Positions 1 to 7,716 of a DNA stretch of 29,926 bases are shown here, piece by piece (position 1 is the stretch's first letter; every line of letters begins with the position of its first letter). The notes beneath the pieces are model-generated. The model saw only the letters and a program-made list of their open reading frames with translations, had not been told where the DNA came from and made no database searches. A program made the position numbers and the translations under genes. The DNA is from Chloroflexota bacterium. GTDB lineage: Bacteria > Chloroflexota > Anaerolineae > Aggregatilineales > UBA3940. The stretch lies in NCBI GenBank assembly GCA_010092775.1, contig JAADYZ010000195.1:1-29926 (forward strand), given 5' to 3'.

Positions 1-951
1 GCGGCCTTCCAAGGTCAGCGCCATTGTCTCGGCCATGCAGGCCAGTGCGCGACGCTTTGGGTAGCCAAAATTGAAGTTGAAGTTCACCTGGCCTGGCACA
101 TCAACCACGCAACCTTCAATCACCAGCACATCGTCGCGCTGGCGGATCACCTTGAGCGACACATCACGCGGGATGGCTGTATCACAGACCACTGCACCGG
201 GCTTGAGGTGCTCCGGCTCGATAATTGCGCTAACGGCGCTGGTTGCACTGAGGATCAGGTCGGCTTCGTAGATGGAGGCAATATCGGTGCTAATACTCAC
301 GTCGGCGTTGAAGCCCTCGCACTGCTCTCGCACCACATTGAGGCGTCGTTCGCGCCGCCCCACCAGGATCAAACGCCCAGCATGGCGCGCCAAGAGCTGC
401 GAGCTGGCCGCGCCAATCGCGCCGGACGCACCGACCACAGCGACCGTCGCTGAGGCAATGTCAGTCCCCATTTGGCGGCCAGCTTCCAATACTGCCTCGA
501 CACCCATCGCCACCGTGTAGGCATCTCCGGTTGTGATGGCAATCGTGGAGCGTTGCGCGACCGTGACACCTGCATCACCGACAACGCTGGCAAAAGCACC
601 CAACCCCATGATTCCTGCTCCGAGGCGTTCGGCCATCTTGCCAGCCTTGACGATCTTGTTGTAGACCTCGCCCACCGGCAGTTGCAGCATCCGACGAGGA
701 GTGTAGGGCACCGCAACAAAGTGGCCGTCGATCACCTTACCCGTTTCTTGCGATTGAATGCCAGTGATGTGCGAGACATAAACCGGCGGCCAGCGCCGCC
801 CGAAAAAATCGATCTGGTCTTCCGTCAAGATTTTGCCTAGCAGTGGATAACGCCGCCCAACGTCCTTCTTCGGGTCGATCGGGTGGATGATAAAAACAAA
901 CTGATCGCCAGACGGTTCAAAGTCTGGCGCCTCTATGGATGGTTCTACCAT
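1..951 (-). CDS. Long-chain acyl-ACP reductase-like protein (partial, C-terminus off the window)
   Basis: The first 317 residues are visible; the C-terminus lies beyond base 1. The sequence resembles cyanobacterial acyl-ACP reductase (AAR), which reduces acyl-ACP to fatty aldehyde with NADPH. Seen: a GKVIDGHF segment near residue 71, TTGDAYTVA at 140-148, and a Rossmann glycine motif (VVGASGAIG, 172-180). Near the visible end, LACMAETMAL places Cys305 where the acylated catalytic cysteine of Synechococcus AAR lies (Cys294, from memory of that family). The N-terminus is longer than in cyanobacterial AAR. The ATG at 949-951 overlaps the stop of the upstream beta-helix gene by 7 bases, so the two are probably translationally coupled. 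Shikimate-dehydrogenase-type Rossmann proteins are the main alternative, but the AAR-specific blocks favour this call. Actual fatty-aldehyde production is inferred. Confidence 0.72.
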   Translation of the reverse strand, partial: MVEPSIEAPDFEPSGDQFVFIIHPIDPKKDVGRRYPLLGKILTEDQIDFFGRRWPPVYVSHITGIQSQETGKVIDGHFVAVPYTPRRMLQLPVGEVYNKIVKAGKMAERLGAGIMGLGAFASVVGDAGVTVAQRSTIAITTGDAYTVAMGVEAVLEAGRQMGTDIASATVAVVGASGAIGAASSQLLARHAGRLILVGRRERRLNVVREQCEGFNADVSISTDIASIYEADLILSATSAVSAIIEPEHLKPGAVVCDTAIPRDVSLKVIRQRDDVLVIEGCVVDVPGQVNFNFNFGYPKRRALACMAETMALTLEGR

Positions 952-2216
952 GAGTCTGCCCTCTGTTGATCCTGCCTCGGATACAAGCGTGGATGGAGAT
1001 TGCCCAGTTCTGACGCGTGATGGTCGCTCTCTTCAAAGCTGATGTCGTTCATGATGACACGGCGCGTCGGTGAAGCCATGAGTACCACGTCTGATTCGAT
1101 CATGCGGCCCGGATAGACGATCATACCGGGGCCAAGGCGACAATTGTGCCCCACACAGGAGCCTAACACAGGTACCTCGACCTCATGGGGTTCGTAGTCC
1201 ACATTCAACACAAAACGCTGCGGCAGCAAGTTGACGTTGGTTAGCACGGTGCCGCCGCCGATGTAGGTATTGCGCCCGACGATGCTCATCTCCAGCGAGG
1301 CACCTAAGGCTGCCTGAGATTTATCGAAGAAGGTGGTGAAGGAGGCGCTAGCGCCGCCTGGAAAGTAGCAGCCATCGCCCAGGATACTCATCGAAAAGCT
1401 GTTGGCATGAGCCAGCGTGACACCATCCCCGATGATACAGTTGGAGATCACACAGCCCGGACCAATTGTCACATCGTCGCCAATCACCACTAACCCATGA
1501 AAGACGGTACTCGGATCGATATTCGCGTTGGTGCCCGTTGTCACTTCATTGGGTGACCCACCATGCGCACGCCCACTGAGGTTCCGCCAGGCCATCCGAA
1601 AGCGGAAGGAGGTATCGCCGCTGCGCTGATCGAAGTGAACGGCCTCGGTGAAGACACCGAAGACGGTGTTGGCAAAAAAGAGATGCAGCCAACTATCAAT
1701 CGGGCACATGCTGCGTTCAGGCACCCACCATACCACCTTGCCATCTTGCGAGGGCACGTTGGACGTGAGTTGATAATAGGGAACCGCCTGCGCCTCACTG
1801 CTGATGATCAACGGCTCAACGCCGTCACTCGGGCCGAGTGGGAAGTACCACAGATCGGCATAGTAGAGATCGCCGCGTTTTTCAAAAGATTTGGTCACCT
1901 GACGCAGACCCTGCTGCAAGTAGGCGGGGTCGTCTGCGCGGAAGGCGACTCGCACCGGCTTCTTGCGGCGGCGCGCTTCATTCACAAAAGTCTGGATGAA
2001 GGCTTCGTCAAACCACAGATTATCCGCGTAGACGAGCATCTCCGTCACATCAGACGGGATGGTATCAAAGCTGTTGACCACCACTTCAGTCTCAACAAAG
2101 GGTTCTAGAATCTCGCGCTGGAGCTGCCACAGGGGTTTGTTCAAGACGCGCAGCTTGCTGGCAGGCTCGTTGAACGGCGGTATGTGCCGGTTGTTGCGCA
2201 GAATGACTTTCAGCAT
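945..2216 (-). CDS. Left-handed beta-helix (hexapeptide-repeat) protein, sugar-nucleotidyltransferase-like
   Basis: About 423 aa. The C-terminal half is a run of imperfect hexapeptide repeats (for example VVIGDDVTIGPGCVI, IIGDGVTLAHANS, VGHNCRLGPGMIVYPGR), the signature of left-handed parallel beta-helix acyltransferases and of the C-terminal domain of GlmU-like enzymes. The N-terminal ~210 aa has no nucleotidyltransferase LxxGxGTRM loop, so no catalytic activity is assigned. An in-frame ATG lies at 2225, but its only ribosome-binding-like sequence (AAGG) touches it; the same AAGG sits 9 nt before the ATG at 2216, so the later start is preferred. The gene overlaps the acyl-ACP-reductase-like gene by 7 bases in the order helix protein then reductase, which suggests a joint role in a lipid or cell-surface pathway; that role is inference. 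Confidence 0.7.
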   Translation of the reverse strand: MLKVILRNNRHIPPFNEPASKLRVLNKPLWQLQREILEPFVETEVVVNSFDTIPSDVTEMLVYADNLWFDEAFIQTFVNEARRRKKPVRVAFRADDPAYLQQGLRQVTKSFEKRGDLYYADLWYFPLGPSDGVEPLIISSEAQAVPYYQLTSNVPSQDGKVVWWVPERSMCPIDSWLHLFFANTVFGVFTEAVHFDQRSGDTSFRFRMAWRNLSGRAHGGSPNEVTTGTNANIDPSTVFHGLVVIGDDVTIGPGCVISNCIIGDGVTLAHANSFSMSILGDGCYFPGGASASFTTFFDKSQAALGASLEMSIVGRNTYIGGGTVLTNVNLLPQRFVLNVDYEPHEVEVPVLGSCVGHNCRLGPGMIVYPGRMIESDVVLMASPTRRVIMNDISFEESDHHASELGNLHPRLYPRQDQQRADSW

Positions 2217-2482
2217 AGGGGCCATCCTTGCCAGTCGATGTCAAGGTTCAAGGTCGGCGGTTACGATCGGTCCGTCCCTAATTTTAAGGGAAGTGGAGGC
2301 GGTTGGCGAATAGTGGCATCAGGGTGAATGCCTGGGCGAGCCTATGCAGCTTCCTCGCTGCGACTTCTGCGGAGGATACATCGTATAGGATGTAGGCCAG
2401 CAATCAGAAGTGCTTCAGGTAGCGAAGATAGATGCAAGCTGCTTCTGAGCCTTATAAGTCCCCCTTAACGATCGGATAAGAT
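2217..2482. other. Divergent intergenic region
   Basis: This spacer separates the minus-strand beta-helix gene from the plus-strand DUF4386 gene and should carry a promoter for each. A weak minus-strand -10 (TAAAAT, complement of 2281-2286) is visible without a convincing -35. An inverted repeat, TCAGAAG at 2404-2410 and CTTCTGA at 2442-2448, could form a 7-bp stem with a long loop. No gene or strong regulatory element is supported. Confidence 0.3.
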
Positions 2483-3223
2483 ATGAACACGGAAAGAGAT
2501 AAGAATACCGCACGGTTCTTGGGCGCTGCGTTCGTCTTCGTATTTGCTGCCAGCTTACTGACTGGCGTTTTGCACGCCTCAGCGGTTGGGTCTGAATTGT
2601 TCGTCGGTGGCGATGGTATTTCGAGCGTGATGCTGAGTATCGCAGATAACGCTGCTTTGATGCGGATCAGCATCCTGGTTGAGCTTGTCAACTGCGTCGG
2701 CATCGTCGTTCTTGCTTCGCTGCTTTATGTCTCCCTACGTAAAGTCAACGAGAGCCTGGCTTTGGTGGCTTTGGGCTGGTGGATGGTCGAAGCCATTGTG
2801 CTGGTCGTCAGCAAATTGGGCGGTTTCGCGCTTATTCCCTTGAGTCAAGAGTTTGTTGAAGCTGGCGCCCCGAGTGCCTCCGCTTTCCAGAGTCTTGGGA
2901 GCGTCTTGTACTACGGAGTTGATCGAACAGGCTATGATTTGCACATGCTTTTCTTCTGCCTGGGTGCGCTGATTTGGTACGCCTTACTGTTCCAGGGCAA
3001 GCTGGTTCCGCGGTTCTTATCTGGCTGGGGCCTTGCGGCAGTCTTCCTGGTGACGATCGCTTCAGTGGTCAAACTCGCTGATCCCAGCATTGAGCTGCCC
3101 ATTGCCCTGTACGTTCCCTACATTCCTTTTGAATTGTTCATTGGATTGTGGTTGATCATCCGAGGATTTGAGCCTGTGCAGGCGGAGGCGGTATCTGCCG
3201 AGATGACCCTCAAGCAAGCATAG
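2483..3223 (+). CDS. DUF4386 family integral membrane protein
   Basis: 246 aa with about six hydrophobic segments: near 12-35, 58-84, 90-112, 150-168, 178-198 and 208-227. The order and spacing, with an N-terminal charged stretch (MNTERDKNTARFLG), match DUF4386 membrane proteins, a family without a known biochemical role. The ATG at 2483 is preceded only by a poor Shine-Dalgarno candidate (GGA, about 7 nt upstream), so translation may be weak or the start may differ. It is followed directly by the promoter and T-box leader of thrS and appears monocistronic. No partner or substrate can be inferred. Confidence 0.75.
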   Translation: MNTERDKNTARFLGAAFVFVFAASLLTGVLHASAVGSELFVGGDGISSVMLSIADNAALMRISILVELVNCVGIVVLASLLYVSLRKVNESLALVALGWWMVEAIVLVVSKLGGFALIPLSQEFVEAGAPSASAFQSLGSVLYYGVDRTGYDLHMLFFCLGALIWYALLFQGKLVPRFLSGWGLAAVFLVTIASVVKLADPSIELPIALYVPYIPFELFIGLWLIIRGFEPVQAEAVSAEMTLKQA

Positions 3224-3243
3224 CCCATGGCCTGTGCCCACTA

Positions 3244-3272
3244 TTGACAAGCTGCTAGCAAAGCGCTAGGGT
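3244..3272 (+). promoter_or_regulatory. Sigma70-type promoter for thrS leader
   Basis: A perfect TTGACA -35 lies at 3244-3249, with a weak -10 TAGGGT at 3267-3272 after 17 bp. A better -10-like TATAGA at 3272-3277 is 22 bp away, too far for the same -35. Either would start transcription just upstream of T-box stem I. Confidence 0.5.
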
Positions 3273-3297
3273 ATAGACAATTCAAAATCCTTAACGC

Positions 3298-3559
3298 GTT
3301 GATCAGGACGAGTAAACTGCTACCCACATCAGAGAGGTGCTGCCCAGGCTGGAAGTGGCACCAGTGGAGCCCAGTGTGAAAACCCCCTGAGAGCGCCAAC
3401 TTGAACACAAGACCTGTGTCTGAAGAGTAGAGTTGGCCGGATGGCCTCGTTATCGGCTCCAATGAGATAGGATGCAGCCAGCATTGGGCTGCGCCCTAAA
3501 TTGGGTGGAACCGCGCAATCCCCCCCGCGCCCCAATCTGGGTGTGGGGGGTTTCTGATT
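3298..3559 (+). promoter_or_regulatory. T-box leader (threonine) controlling thrS
   Basis: A tRNA-sensing T-box leader. The hallmark T-box sequence TGGGTGGAACCGCG is at 3502-3515. Stem I can be drawn: GTTG 3298-3301 with CAAC 3397-3400, TCAGG 3303-3307 with CCTGA 3386-3390, ACTG 3316-3319 with CAGT 3372-3375, and GGTGC 3336-3340 with GCACC 3358-3362 in the distal arm after an AGAGA bulge. In the specifier loop GTGAAAACCC, the triplet ACC at 3382-3384 is a threonine codon, matching the downstream thrS. A further stem (GCAGCC/GGCTGC) occupies about 3474-3492. A C-rich/G-rich hairpin (about 3519-3553) after the T-box is the presumed terminator or sequestering stem; its U-run is short (TTTCT), so the level of control is uncertain. 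Uncharged tRNA-Thr should favour expression. Confidence 0.9.
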
Positions 3560-3580
3560 CTCGAAAGGATTGCAGGACTC

Positions 3581-5440
3581 ATGGCAGAAGCAGTTGACCT
3601 ACAAGAACAAGAGGTCCCCTATCAGGAGACCAGGTTGTACCGTATTCGTCATTCGCTGGCGCACATCATGGCGCAAGCCGTGCGCGACATTTACCCAAAG
3701 GTCAAATTCGCTATCGGACCGCCAGTTGAAAATGGCTTCTACTACGATTTTGATCTTGGCGTAGACGATGATGGTAACCCGATGCGCTTCAGCGACGACG
3801 ATCTGGAGCAGATCGAAAAGCGGATGCAGGAGATCATCAAAGGCAAATTTGACTTCGAGCTGCGCGAGGTCACGCCGGATGAAGCACGCGAGCTATTCAA
3901 GGATCAGCCCTACAAGCTGGAGTTGATCGAGCGCTTCCTGACGCCGGACGAGTTCGGTATGTATCTCGACCCCAACGGCAATGAGATCGATCATCCGCCG
4001 CAGCTCACAACCTATCGCCAGGACAGTTTTGAGGACCTGTGTCGCGGCCCGCATGTTGCCAACACCAAGGAGATCAAAACCAACGCCTTTAAGCTGCTCA
4101 GTGTGGCCGGAGCCTACTGGCGTGGCGACGAGAACAATCCGCAGTTGCAGCGCATCTATGGCACCGGCTGGGAGGATAAGAAGCAGCTCAAAGACTACCT
4201 GACACAGCTTGAAGAAGCCCGTAAACGCGATCATCGTAAGCTGGGCAAAGAACTCGACATCTTCACCTTTGATGAGGAGGTCGGCCCTGGTCTGCCGCTG
4301 TGGCTGCCCAATGGGGCCATCATGATCGAAGAGTTGGAGGGCCTGGCCAAAGAGATGGAAGAGAATGCAGGCTACCATCGGGTGCGCACGCCTCACCTCT
4401 CCAAAGAGGATTTGTTCTTGCGGAGCGGGCACCTCCCCTACTATGAAGAAAGCATGTACCCACCGATGGAATTGGAGGGTGTGCGCTATTTCGTCAAGCC
4501 CATGAACTGCCCAATGCACCACAAGATCTTCGGCAGTCGCCCACGCAGCTATCGCGAACTTCCGATACGGCTGGCCGAGTACGGGACCTGCTACCGCTAT
4601 GAGAAATCGGGCGAGTTGTTCGGCCTGATGCGGGTACGCTCGCTGCAAATGAACGACGCTCACATCTATTGCTCAATCGAGCAGTTTGAGCAGGAGTTCA
4701 TCAATGTGGTCAACATGTACCTGGCGTACTTCCGCATTCTGGACATCGAGAAATACGTGATGCGCCTCAGCACGCATCATCCGCGCGGGCTGGGCAAGAA
4801 GTACATCAATAATCCAGAGCTGTGGCAGCAGACGGAAGACCTGGTGCGCAACGTGATGCGCGACAATGATGTTCACTTTGTAGAGGTGGCCGATGAAGCG
4901 GCTTTCTACGGTCCCAAGATCGACGTGCAGGTCTACAGCGCCATCGGACGTGAGTTCACCCTGGCCACCAACCAGGTCGATTTCGCCCAGCCGGGTCGCT
5001 TCGACCTGACGTTCGTCAACTCAGAGGGTGAGGAAGAGACGCCGCTGTGCATCCACCGCGCACCGCTCAGCACCCATGAGCGTTTGATTGGCTTTTTGAT
5101 CGAGCACTATGCCGGAAAGTTCCCGGTTTGGCTGTCTCCGGTGCAGGCGGTGGTCATCCCGATCACGGATGAGCATTACGACTACTGTCGCCAGATCACC
5201 GCTGATCTGCGTGCGGCAGGAATCCGCGCGGAGTTTGACGACTCCAGCGACCGGATGAACAAGAAGATTCGCAACGCCCAGAAGCGCTACATCCCCTATA
5301 TGCTGGTCGTTGGTGACCGCGAGATGGAAGAAGGCGCTGTGGCCCTTCGCATGCGGAGTGGCGACGACAAGGGTGCGCTGCCCCTCGCTGAGTTCATCGC
5401 GATGGCCCAGGAGGTCATCCGCGAAAAACGCTACGAATAG
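3581..5440 (+). CDS. thrS: Threonine--tRNA ligase
   Basis: 619 aa; attaches threonine to tRNA-Thr in the cytoplasm. The N-terminal TGS domain (~60 aa) of E. coli ThrRS is missing: the protein enters almost directly at the editing domain, with HSLAH at 24-28 and CRGPH giving Cys154 and His158 for hydrolysis of mischarged Ser-tRNA. The class II catalytic core follows. The three zinc/threonine-site ligands can be placed at Cys310 (MNCPMH), His361 (NDAHIYC) and His492 (IHRAPL). Motif 2 is RLAEYGTCYRYE, and the C-terminal anticodon-binding domain covers roughly the last 110 aa. The ATG at 3581 follows AAAGGA (11 nt) and AGGA (3 nt); the spacing is not ideal, but the T-box fixes the 5' boundary. 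Expression is controlled by the leader, and a hairpin follows the stop. Confidence 0.97.
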   Translation: MAEAVDLQEQEVPYQETRLYRIRHSLAHIMAQAVRDIYPKVKFAIGPPVENGFYYDFDLGVDDDGNPMRFSDDDLEQIEKRMQEIIKGKFDFELREVTPDEARELFKDQPYKLELIERFLTPDEFGMYLDPNGNEIDHPPQLTTYRQDSFEDLCRGPHVANTKEIKTNAFKLLSVAGAYWRGDENNPQLQRIYGTGWEDKKQLKDYLTQLEEARKRDHRKLGKELDIFTFDEEVGPGLPLWLPNGAIMIEELEGLAKEMEENAGYHRVRTPHLSKEDLFLRSGHLPYYEESMYPPMELEGVRYFVKPMNCPMHHKIFGSRPRSYRELPIRLAEYGTCYRYEKSGELFGLMRVRSLQMNDAHIYCSIEQFEQEFINVVNMYLAYFRILDIEKYVMRLSTHHPRGLGKKYINNPELWQQTEDLVRNVMRDNDVHFVEVADEAAFYGPKIDVQVYSAIGREFTLATNQVDFAQPGRFDLTFVNSEGEEETPLCIHRAPLSTHERLIGFLIEHYAGKFPVWLSPVQAVVIPITDEHYDYCRQITADLRAAGIRAEFDDSSDRMNKKIRNAQKRYIPYMLVVGDREMEEGAVALRMRSGDDKGALPLAEFIAMAQEVIREKRYE

Positions 5441-5451
5441 GCGACCATCAC

Positions 5452-5486
5452 AATGGGAGCACCAGCCGTCAAGGCGTGCTCCCATT
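5452..5486. terminator. Convergent hairpin between thrS and spoVS
   Basis: AATGGGAGCAC (5452-5462) pairs perfectly with GTGCTCCCATT (5476-5486) around a 13-nt loop. It lies 12 bases after the thrS stop, and the spoVS stop codon (TGA, complement of 5469-5471) sits in its loop. Neither side has a long U-run, so it may terminate weakly or protect both 3' ends. Confidence 0.6.
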
Positions 5487-5774
5487 TGGATTAGGCCGAT
5501 TCTCGTCCGAAATCTCCACAAAGGCGACCTCAAAACCGATAGCGGTGCGCGCCTCCTTGTCGATTTCGATTTGCTGAAACCGCGGGATGCAATAGATCCG
5601 CAGGTTGTCACGAGCGAGACAATCTTGTGCGATGATGATTGCTTTGCTGGCTTGATTAACGGCCATCGGGCCGACCGCCTGAACCTCGGCCTGAAGGTGT
5701 GCACGGATAGCCGCAGCAATTGCCCCAGCGAGAGCGTGTGCATCGGACTGTGAAGCGACACGAATCACATCCAC
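5469..5774 (-). CDS. spoVS: Stage V sporulation protein S-like (SpoVS)
   Basis: 101 aa, close to the usual ~86 aa plus a short tail. It matches SpoVS through most of its length: VASQSDAHALAGAIAAAIR, then QAVGPMAVNQASKAIIIAQ, then IYCIPRFQQIEIDKEARTAIGFEV. SpoVS is a small Alba-like nucleic-acid-binding fold needed for Bacillus sporulation but also kept in non-sporulating Thermus, Deinococcus and Chloroflexi, where its role is not settled. The start is GTG at 5774: GAGGGGG lies 6 nt upstream, and the nearby ATG at 5780 is followed at once by TGA, making a two-codon minimal reading frame. It converges on thrS, and its last codons run into the shared terminator hairpin. The annotation is secure; participation in sporulation here is doubtful. 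Confidence 0.93.
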   Translation of the reverse strand: MDVIRVASQSDAHALAGAIAAAIRAHLQAEVQAVGPMAVNQASKAIIIAQDCLARDNLRIYCIPRFQQIEIDKEARTAIGFEVAFVEISDENRPNPNGSTP

Positions 5775-5795
5775 TCACATCCCCCTCGATAGGTG

Positions 5796-5825
5796 ATTAC
5801 AACGTCGGGCATTGAGTTGCGTCAA
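5796..5825 (-). promoter_or_regulatory. Promoter for spoVS
   Basis: Reading on the minus strand, TTGACG (5825-5820) is followed after 18 bp by TGTAAT (5801-5796). Transcription would start near 5788, just upstream of the GAGGGGG ribosome-binding site. Confidence 0.5.
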
Positions 5826-6007
5826 AGTCAGAGCGGAGAGAATGGTGTAAAGGAGTGAGTCCGCCTGTTTCTGTGATGATCCATGTAACGTGCAATGGAT
5901 CGTTCATGCTGTCACTCCACAGAACCACTGGCATGTTTCAAGCCAAAAACGACAGCTTGTAAGCTTTCAGAAGCGACCACGCGCTCAGACAGGGTCAGTG
6001 GGGGTTG

Positions 6008-6847
6008 CTACTGCCGATGACGGCTGAGGATCATCTGAATGGCGGCAGCGGCTTCCAGGCCCACTTCCCACCAACCGGGGGTGCGCTGGGTGTCGCGCTG
6101 AGCCAGACGCTCCAGCATGGGCAGGGCGCGCTGGTCGCCAATCTGGCCCAATGCAAAAACCGCCCAGAAGCGTACATCGGCATGGTCATCATACAAAGCT
6201 TCAATCAAAGCCGGGACAGCGCCCGTCGCTTTCAAGAGCGCCAGAGACTCGGCGGCCTGCGCCCGTAGCTCAGGATGCTGCTTACGATTGGAGAGAAGAT
6301 TTATGAGGGGATCAACAGCGCGCGGATCATCGAGCCAACCCAGCGCATGAATCGTCCACAGCTTGACCTGCTGATTACGGTCCTCGCGCAAGATGTGCAG
6401 CAAGGTGTTGAGTACATCGTCACTATCATGGAACCAGGCCAGGCTCCCGATGACATTGCCACGCACCCTTGGGTCAGGGTCGCTCCGCGCGATCTTTAGC
6501 AGGCTTTGCAGCGCGGCGGGATGCCCATTGAGGGCGGCAGCCGCCGCTTGGCGAACCGGCGGTTCGTGATGGGGGTTCGTCAATACTCGAATCAAACCGG
6601 GCAGAGCTTGCTCCGGGTCTAACTCAAGCACAACCCAACACAGAGCAATCCGAAGCGACGGTGCCGCCTCATTGTTCTCAAGCGTGCTGAGCGCCGCCTC
6701 CAGATCGTCCACTCGTGCAGCAATAATCTCGTTGATGTCTCGTTCTAATACGTGGCGATTATCGTGGTGGAGTGTTTGGAGTAGACTCGTAAGTTGGGTT
6801 CTGAAATCACCGCTCATTACCGAGAACCCAGTTCTGAAGTTCACCAT
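6008..6847 (-). CDS. HEAT-repeat (PBS lyase-type) protein
   Basis: 279 aa made almost wholly of alpha-helical HEAT-like repeats of about 30 residues, recognisable by recurring patterns such as DPDPRVRGNVIGSLAWF, NQQVKLWTIHALGWL and HADVRFWAVFALGQI. Such proteins are scaffolds or regulators; no catalytic residues are visible and there is no signal peptide. The ATG at 6847 has GAGG directly against it; an alternative ATG at 6817 (MSGDFRTQ) has no ribosome-binding site. A promoter (6893-6921) would start transcription about 39 nt before the first ATG. It is separated by 164 bp from the hydrolase gene upstream and looks independently transcribed. Specific function unknown. Confidence 0.8.
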   Translation of the reverse strand: MVNFRTGFSVMSGDFRTQLTSLLQTLHHDNRHVLERDINEIIAARVDDLEAALSTLENNEAAPSLRIALCWVVLELDPEQALPGLIRVLTNPHHEPPVRQAAAAALNGHPAALQSLLKIARSDPDPRVRGNVIGSLAWFHDSDDVLNTLLHILREDRNQQVKLWTIHALGWLDDPRAVDPLINLLSNRKQHPELRAQAAESLALLKATGAVPALIEALYDDHADVRFWAVFALGQIGDQRALPMLERLAQRDTQRTPGWWEVGLEAAAAIQMILSRHRQ

Positions 6848-6892
6848 CCTCGGATGACGAACGACTCTTATGTGGCGTTATGACCTTCTGAG

Positions 6893-6921
6893 ATTCTAGT
6901 CATTTAGAAGATAAACTTCAA
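6893..6921 (-). promoter_or_regulatory. Promoter for the HEAT-repeat gene at 6008-6847
   Basis: On the minus strand TTGAAG (6921-6916) and TAGAAT (6898-6893) are separated by 17 bp. The predicted start near 6886 leaves a short leader before the ATG at 6847. Confidence 0.5.
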
Positions 6922-7011
6922 CAATACTCTAGCATCAAATGGAGTGTAGCGCGTTTTGACCTTGCTAGCATGGGGATTTGCCCGACCAAGCCGTTTAGCC
7001 CATATCGCAGC

Positions 7012-7716
7012 CTAGCGCGGGCCTTGGGTCTTAGGCACTCGACTGTAGAAGCTGTCGAGCGCCTCCAGGATCAAGGGGTGGTTGACCAACTCATAGTGAT
7101 CCATTTTGGGCAGGACCAGCAGCTCAGCGTTCGGCAAGACTCGGTACAAGGCCACCAGGTCCTCAACATCGTTGAATTGGTCGCGATCTGGCGCGATGAT
7201 CAGGCTAGGGCAGGGGACCTGGGCAAAGGCTTCAAGCGGTTTATCCCAACCGATCGCCGCACCCTTTTCAGGATGGAAGACTGCGTTCATGGCAGGTGTC
7301 CACCGCTCCATCGGGCCGATCGCTTGCAGCACCCGCTCATGGGTTGGAAAGCGGTAGTTAGACGCGATGATCACCAGCGAGCGAAAGAGACCAGGGCGTT
7401 CCAAAGCGGTGTTCAACAACACGCCACCACCCAGGCTGTAGCCGAATCCATGCACTGTACTGTAACCAAGCAGGTAGATGAACTCCTCCATGTCAGCCAC
7501 CAAGCGGGTCATATGCAGGTCAGGCGCAGGGTTTTCGCTCTGGCCATGTCCACGCAGGTCGGGGCGGATTGTAAGGAAGCCATTGCGGCGCACGACACGC
7601 TCCGCCCAGCTCATCGCTTCGTGGGTGACGGTGGCCGCGTGCGTTACGATGCAGGCAGGGCCATCGCCGCGCTCTTTGTAGAACATGGAGATGTCGTTGA
7701 CTTTCAGGCTAGGCAT
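7012..7716 (-). CDS. Alpha/beta-fold hydrolase
   Basis: 234 aa with a complete alpha/beta-hydrolase core. The nucleophile elbow is GYSLGG with Ser94; the acid is probably Asp179 in IAPDRD, and the base His207 in MDHYE. The oxyanion-side strand is CIVTHAAT near 22-29. A short cap region (about 120-160) separates the elbow from the acid. There is no signal sequence, so it is cytoplasmic. It starts at ATG 7716, immediately after the TAG of the upstream HEAT-like gene (no gap), so the two are surely co-transcribed and probably translationally coupled. Substrate unknown; esterase, lactonase or haloperoxidase-type annotations would be equally possible. Confidence 0.88.
   Translation of the reverse strand: MPSLKVNDISMFYKERGDGPACIVTHAATVTHEAMSWAERVVRRNGFLTIRPDLRGHGQSENPAPDLHMTRLVADMEEFIYLLGYSTVHGFGYSLGGGVLLNTALERPGLFRSLVIIASNYRFPTHERVLQAIGPMERWTPAMNAVFHPEKGAAIGWDKPLEAFAQVPCPSLIIAPDRDQFNDVEDLVALYRVLPNAELLVLPKMDHYELVNHPLILEALDSFYSRVPKTQGPR

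Noticed and set aside
1563..2108. 181-codon open frame on plus strand opposite the beta-helix gene
   Set aside because: The minus strand encodes clear hexapeptide repeats there; the plus-strand product is not recognisable.
2404..2448. Inverted repeat TCAGAAG/CTTCTGA with 31-nt loop
   Set aside because: A 7-bp stem with a long loop is expected by chance in this much intergenic DNA.
3893..4663. 256-codon open frame antisense to thrS
   Set aside because: Opposite conserved catalytic and editing motifs of ThrRS; no start signal or family match.
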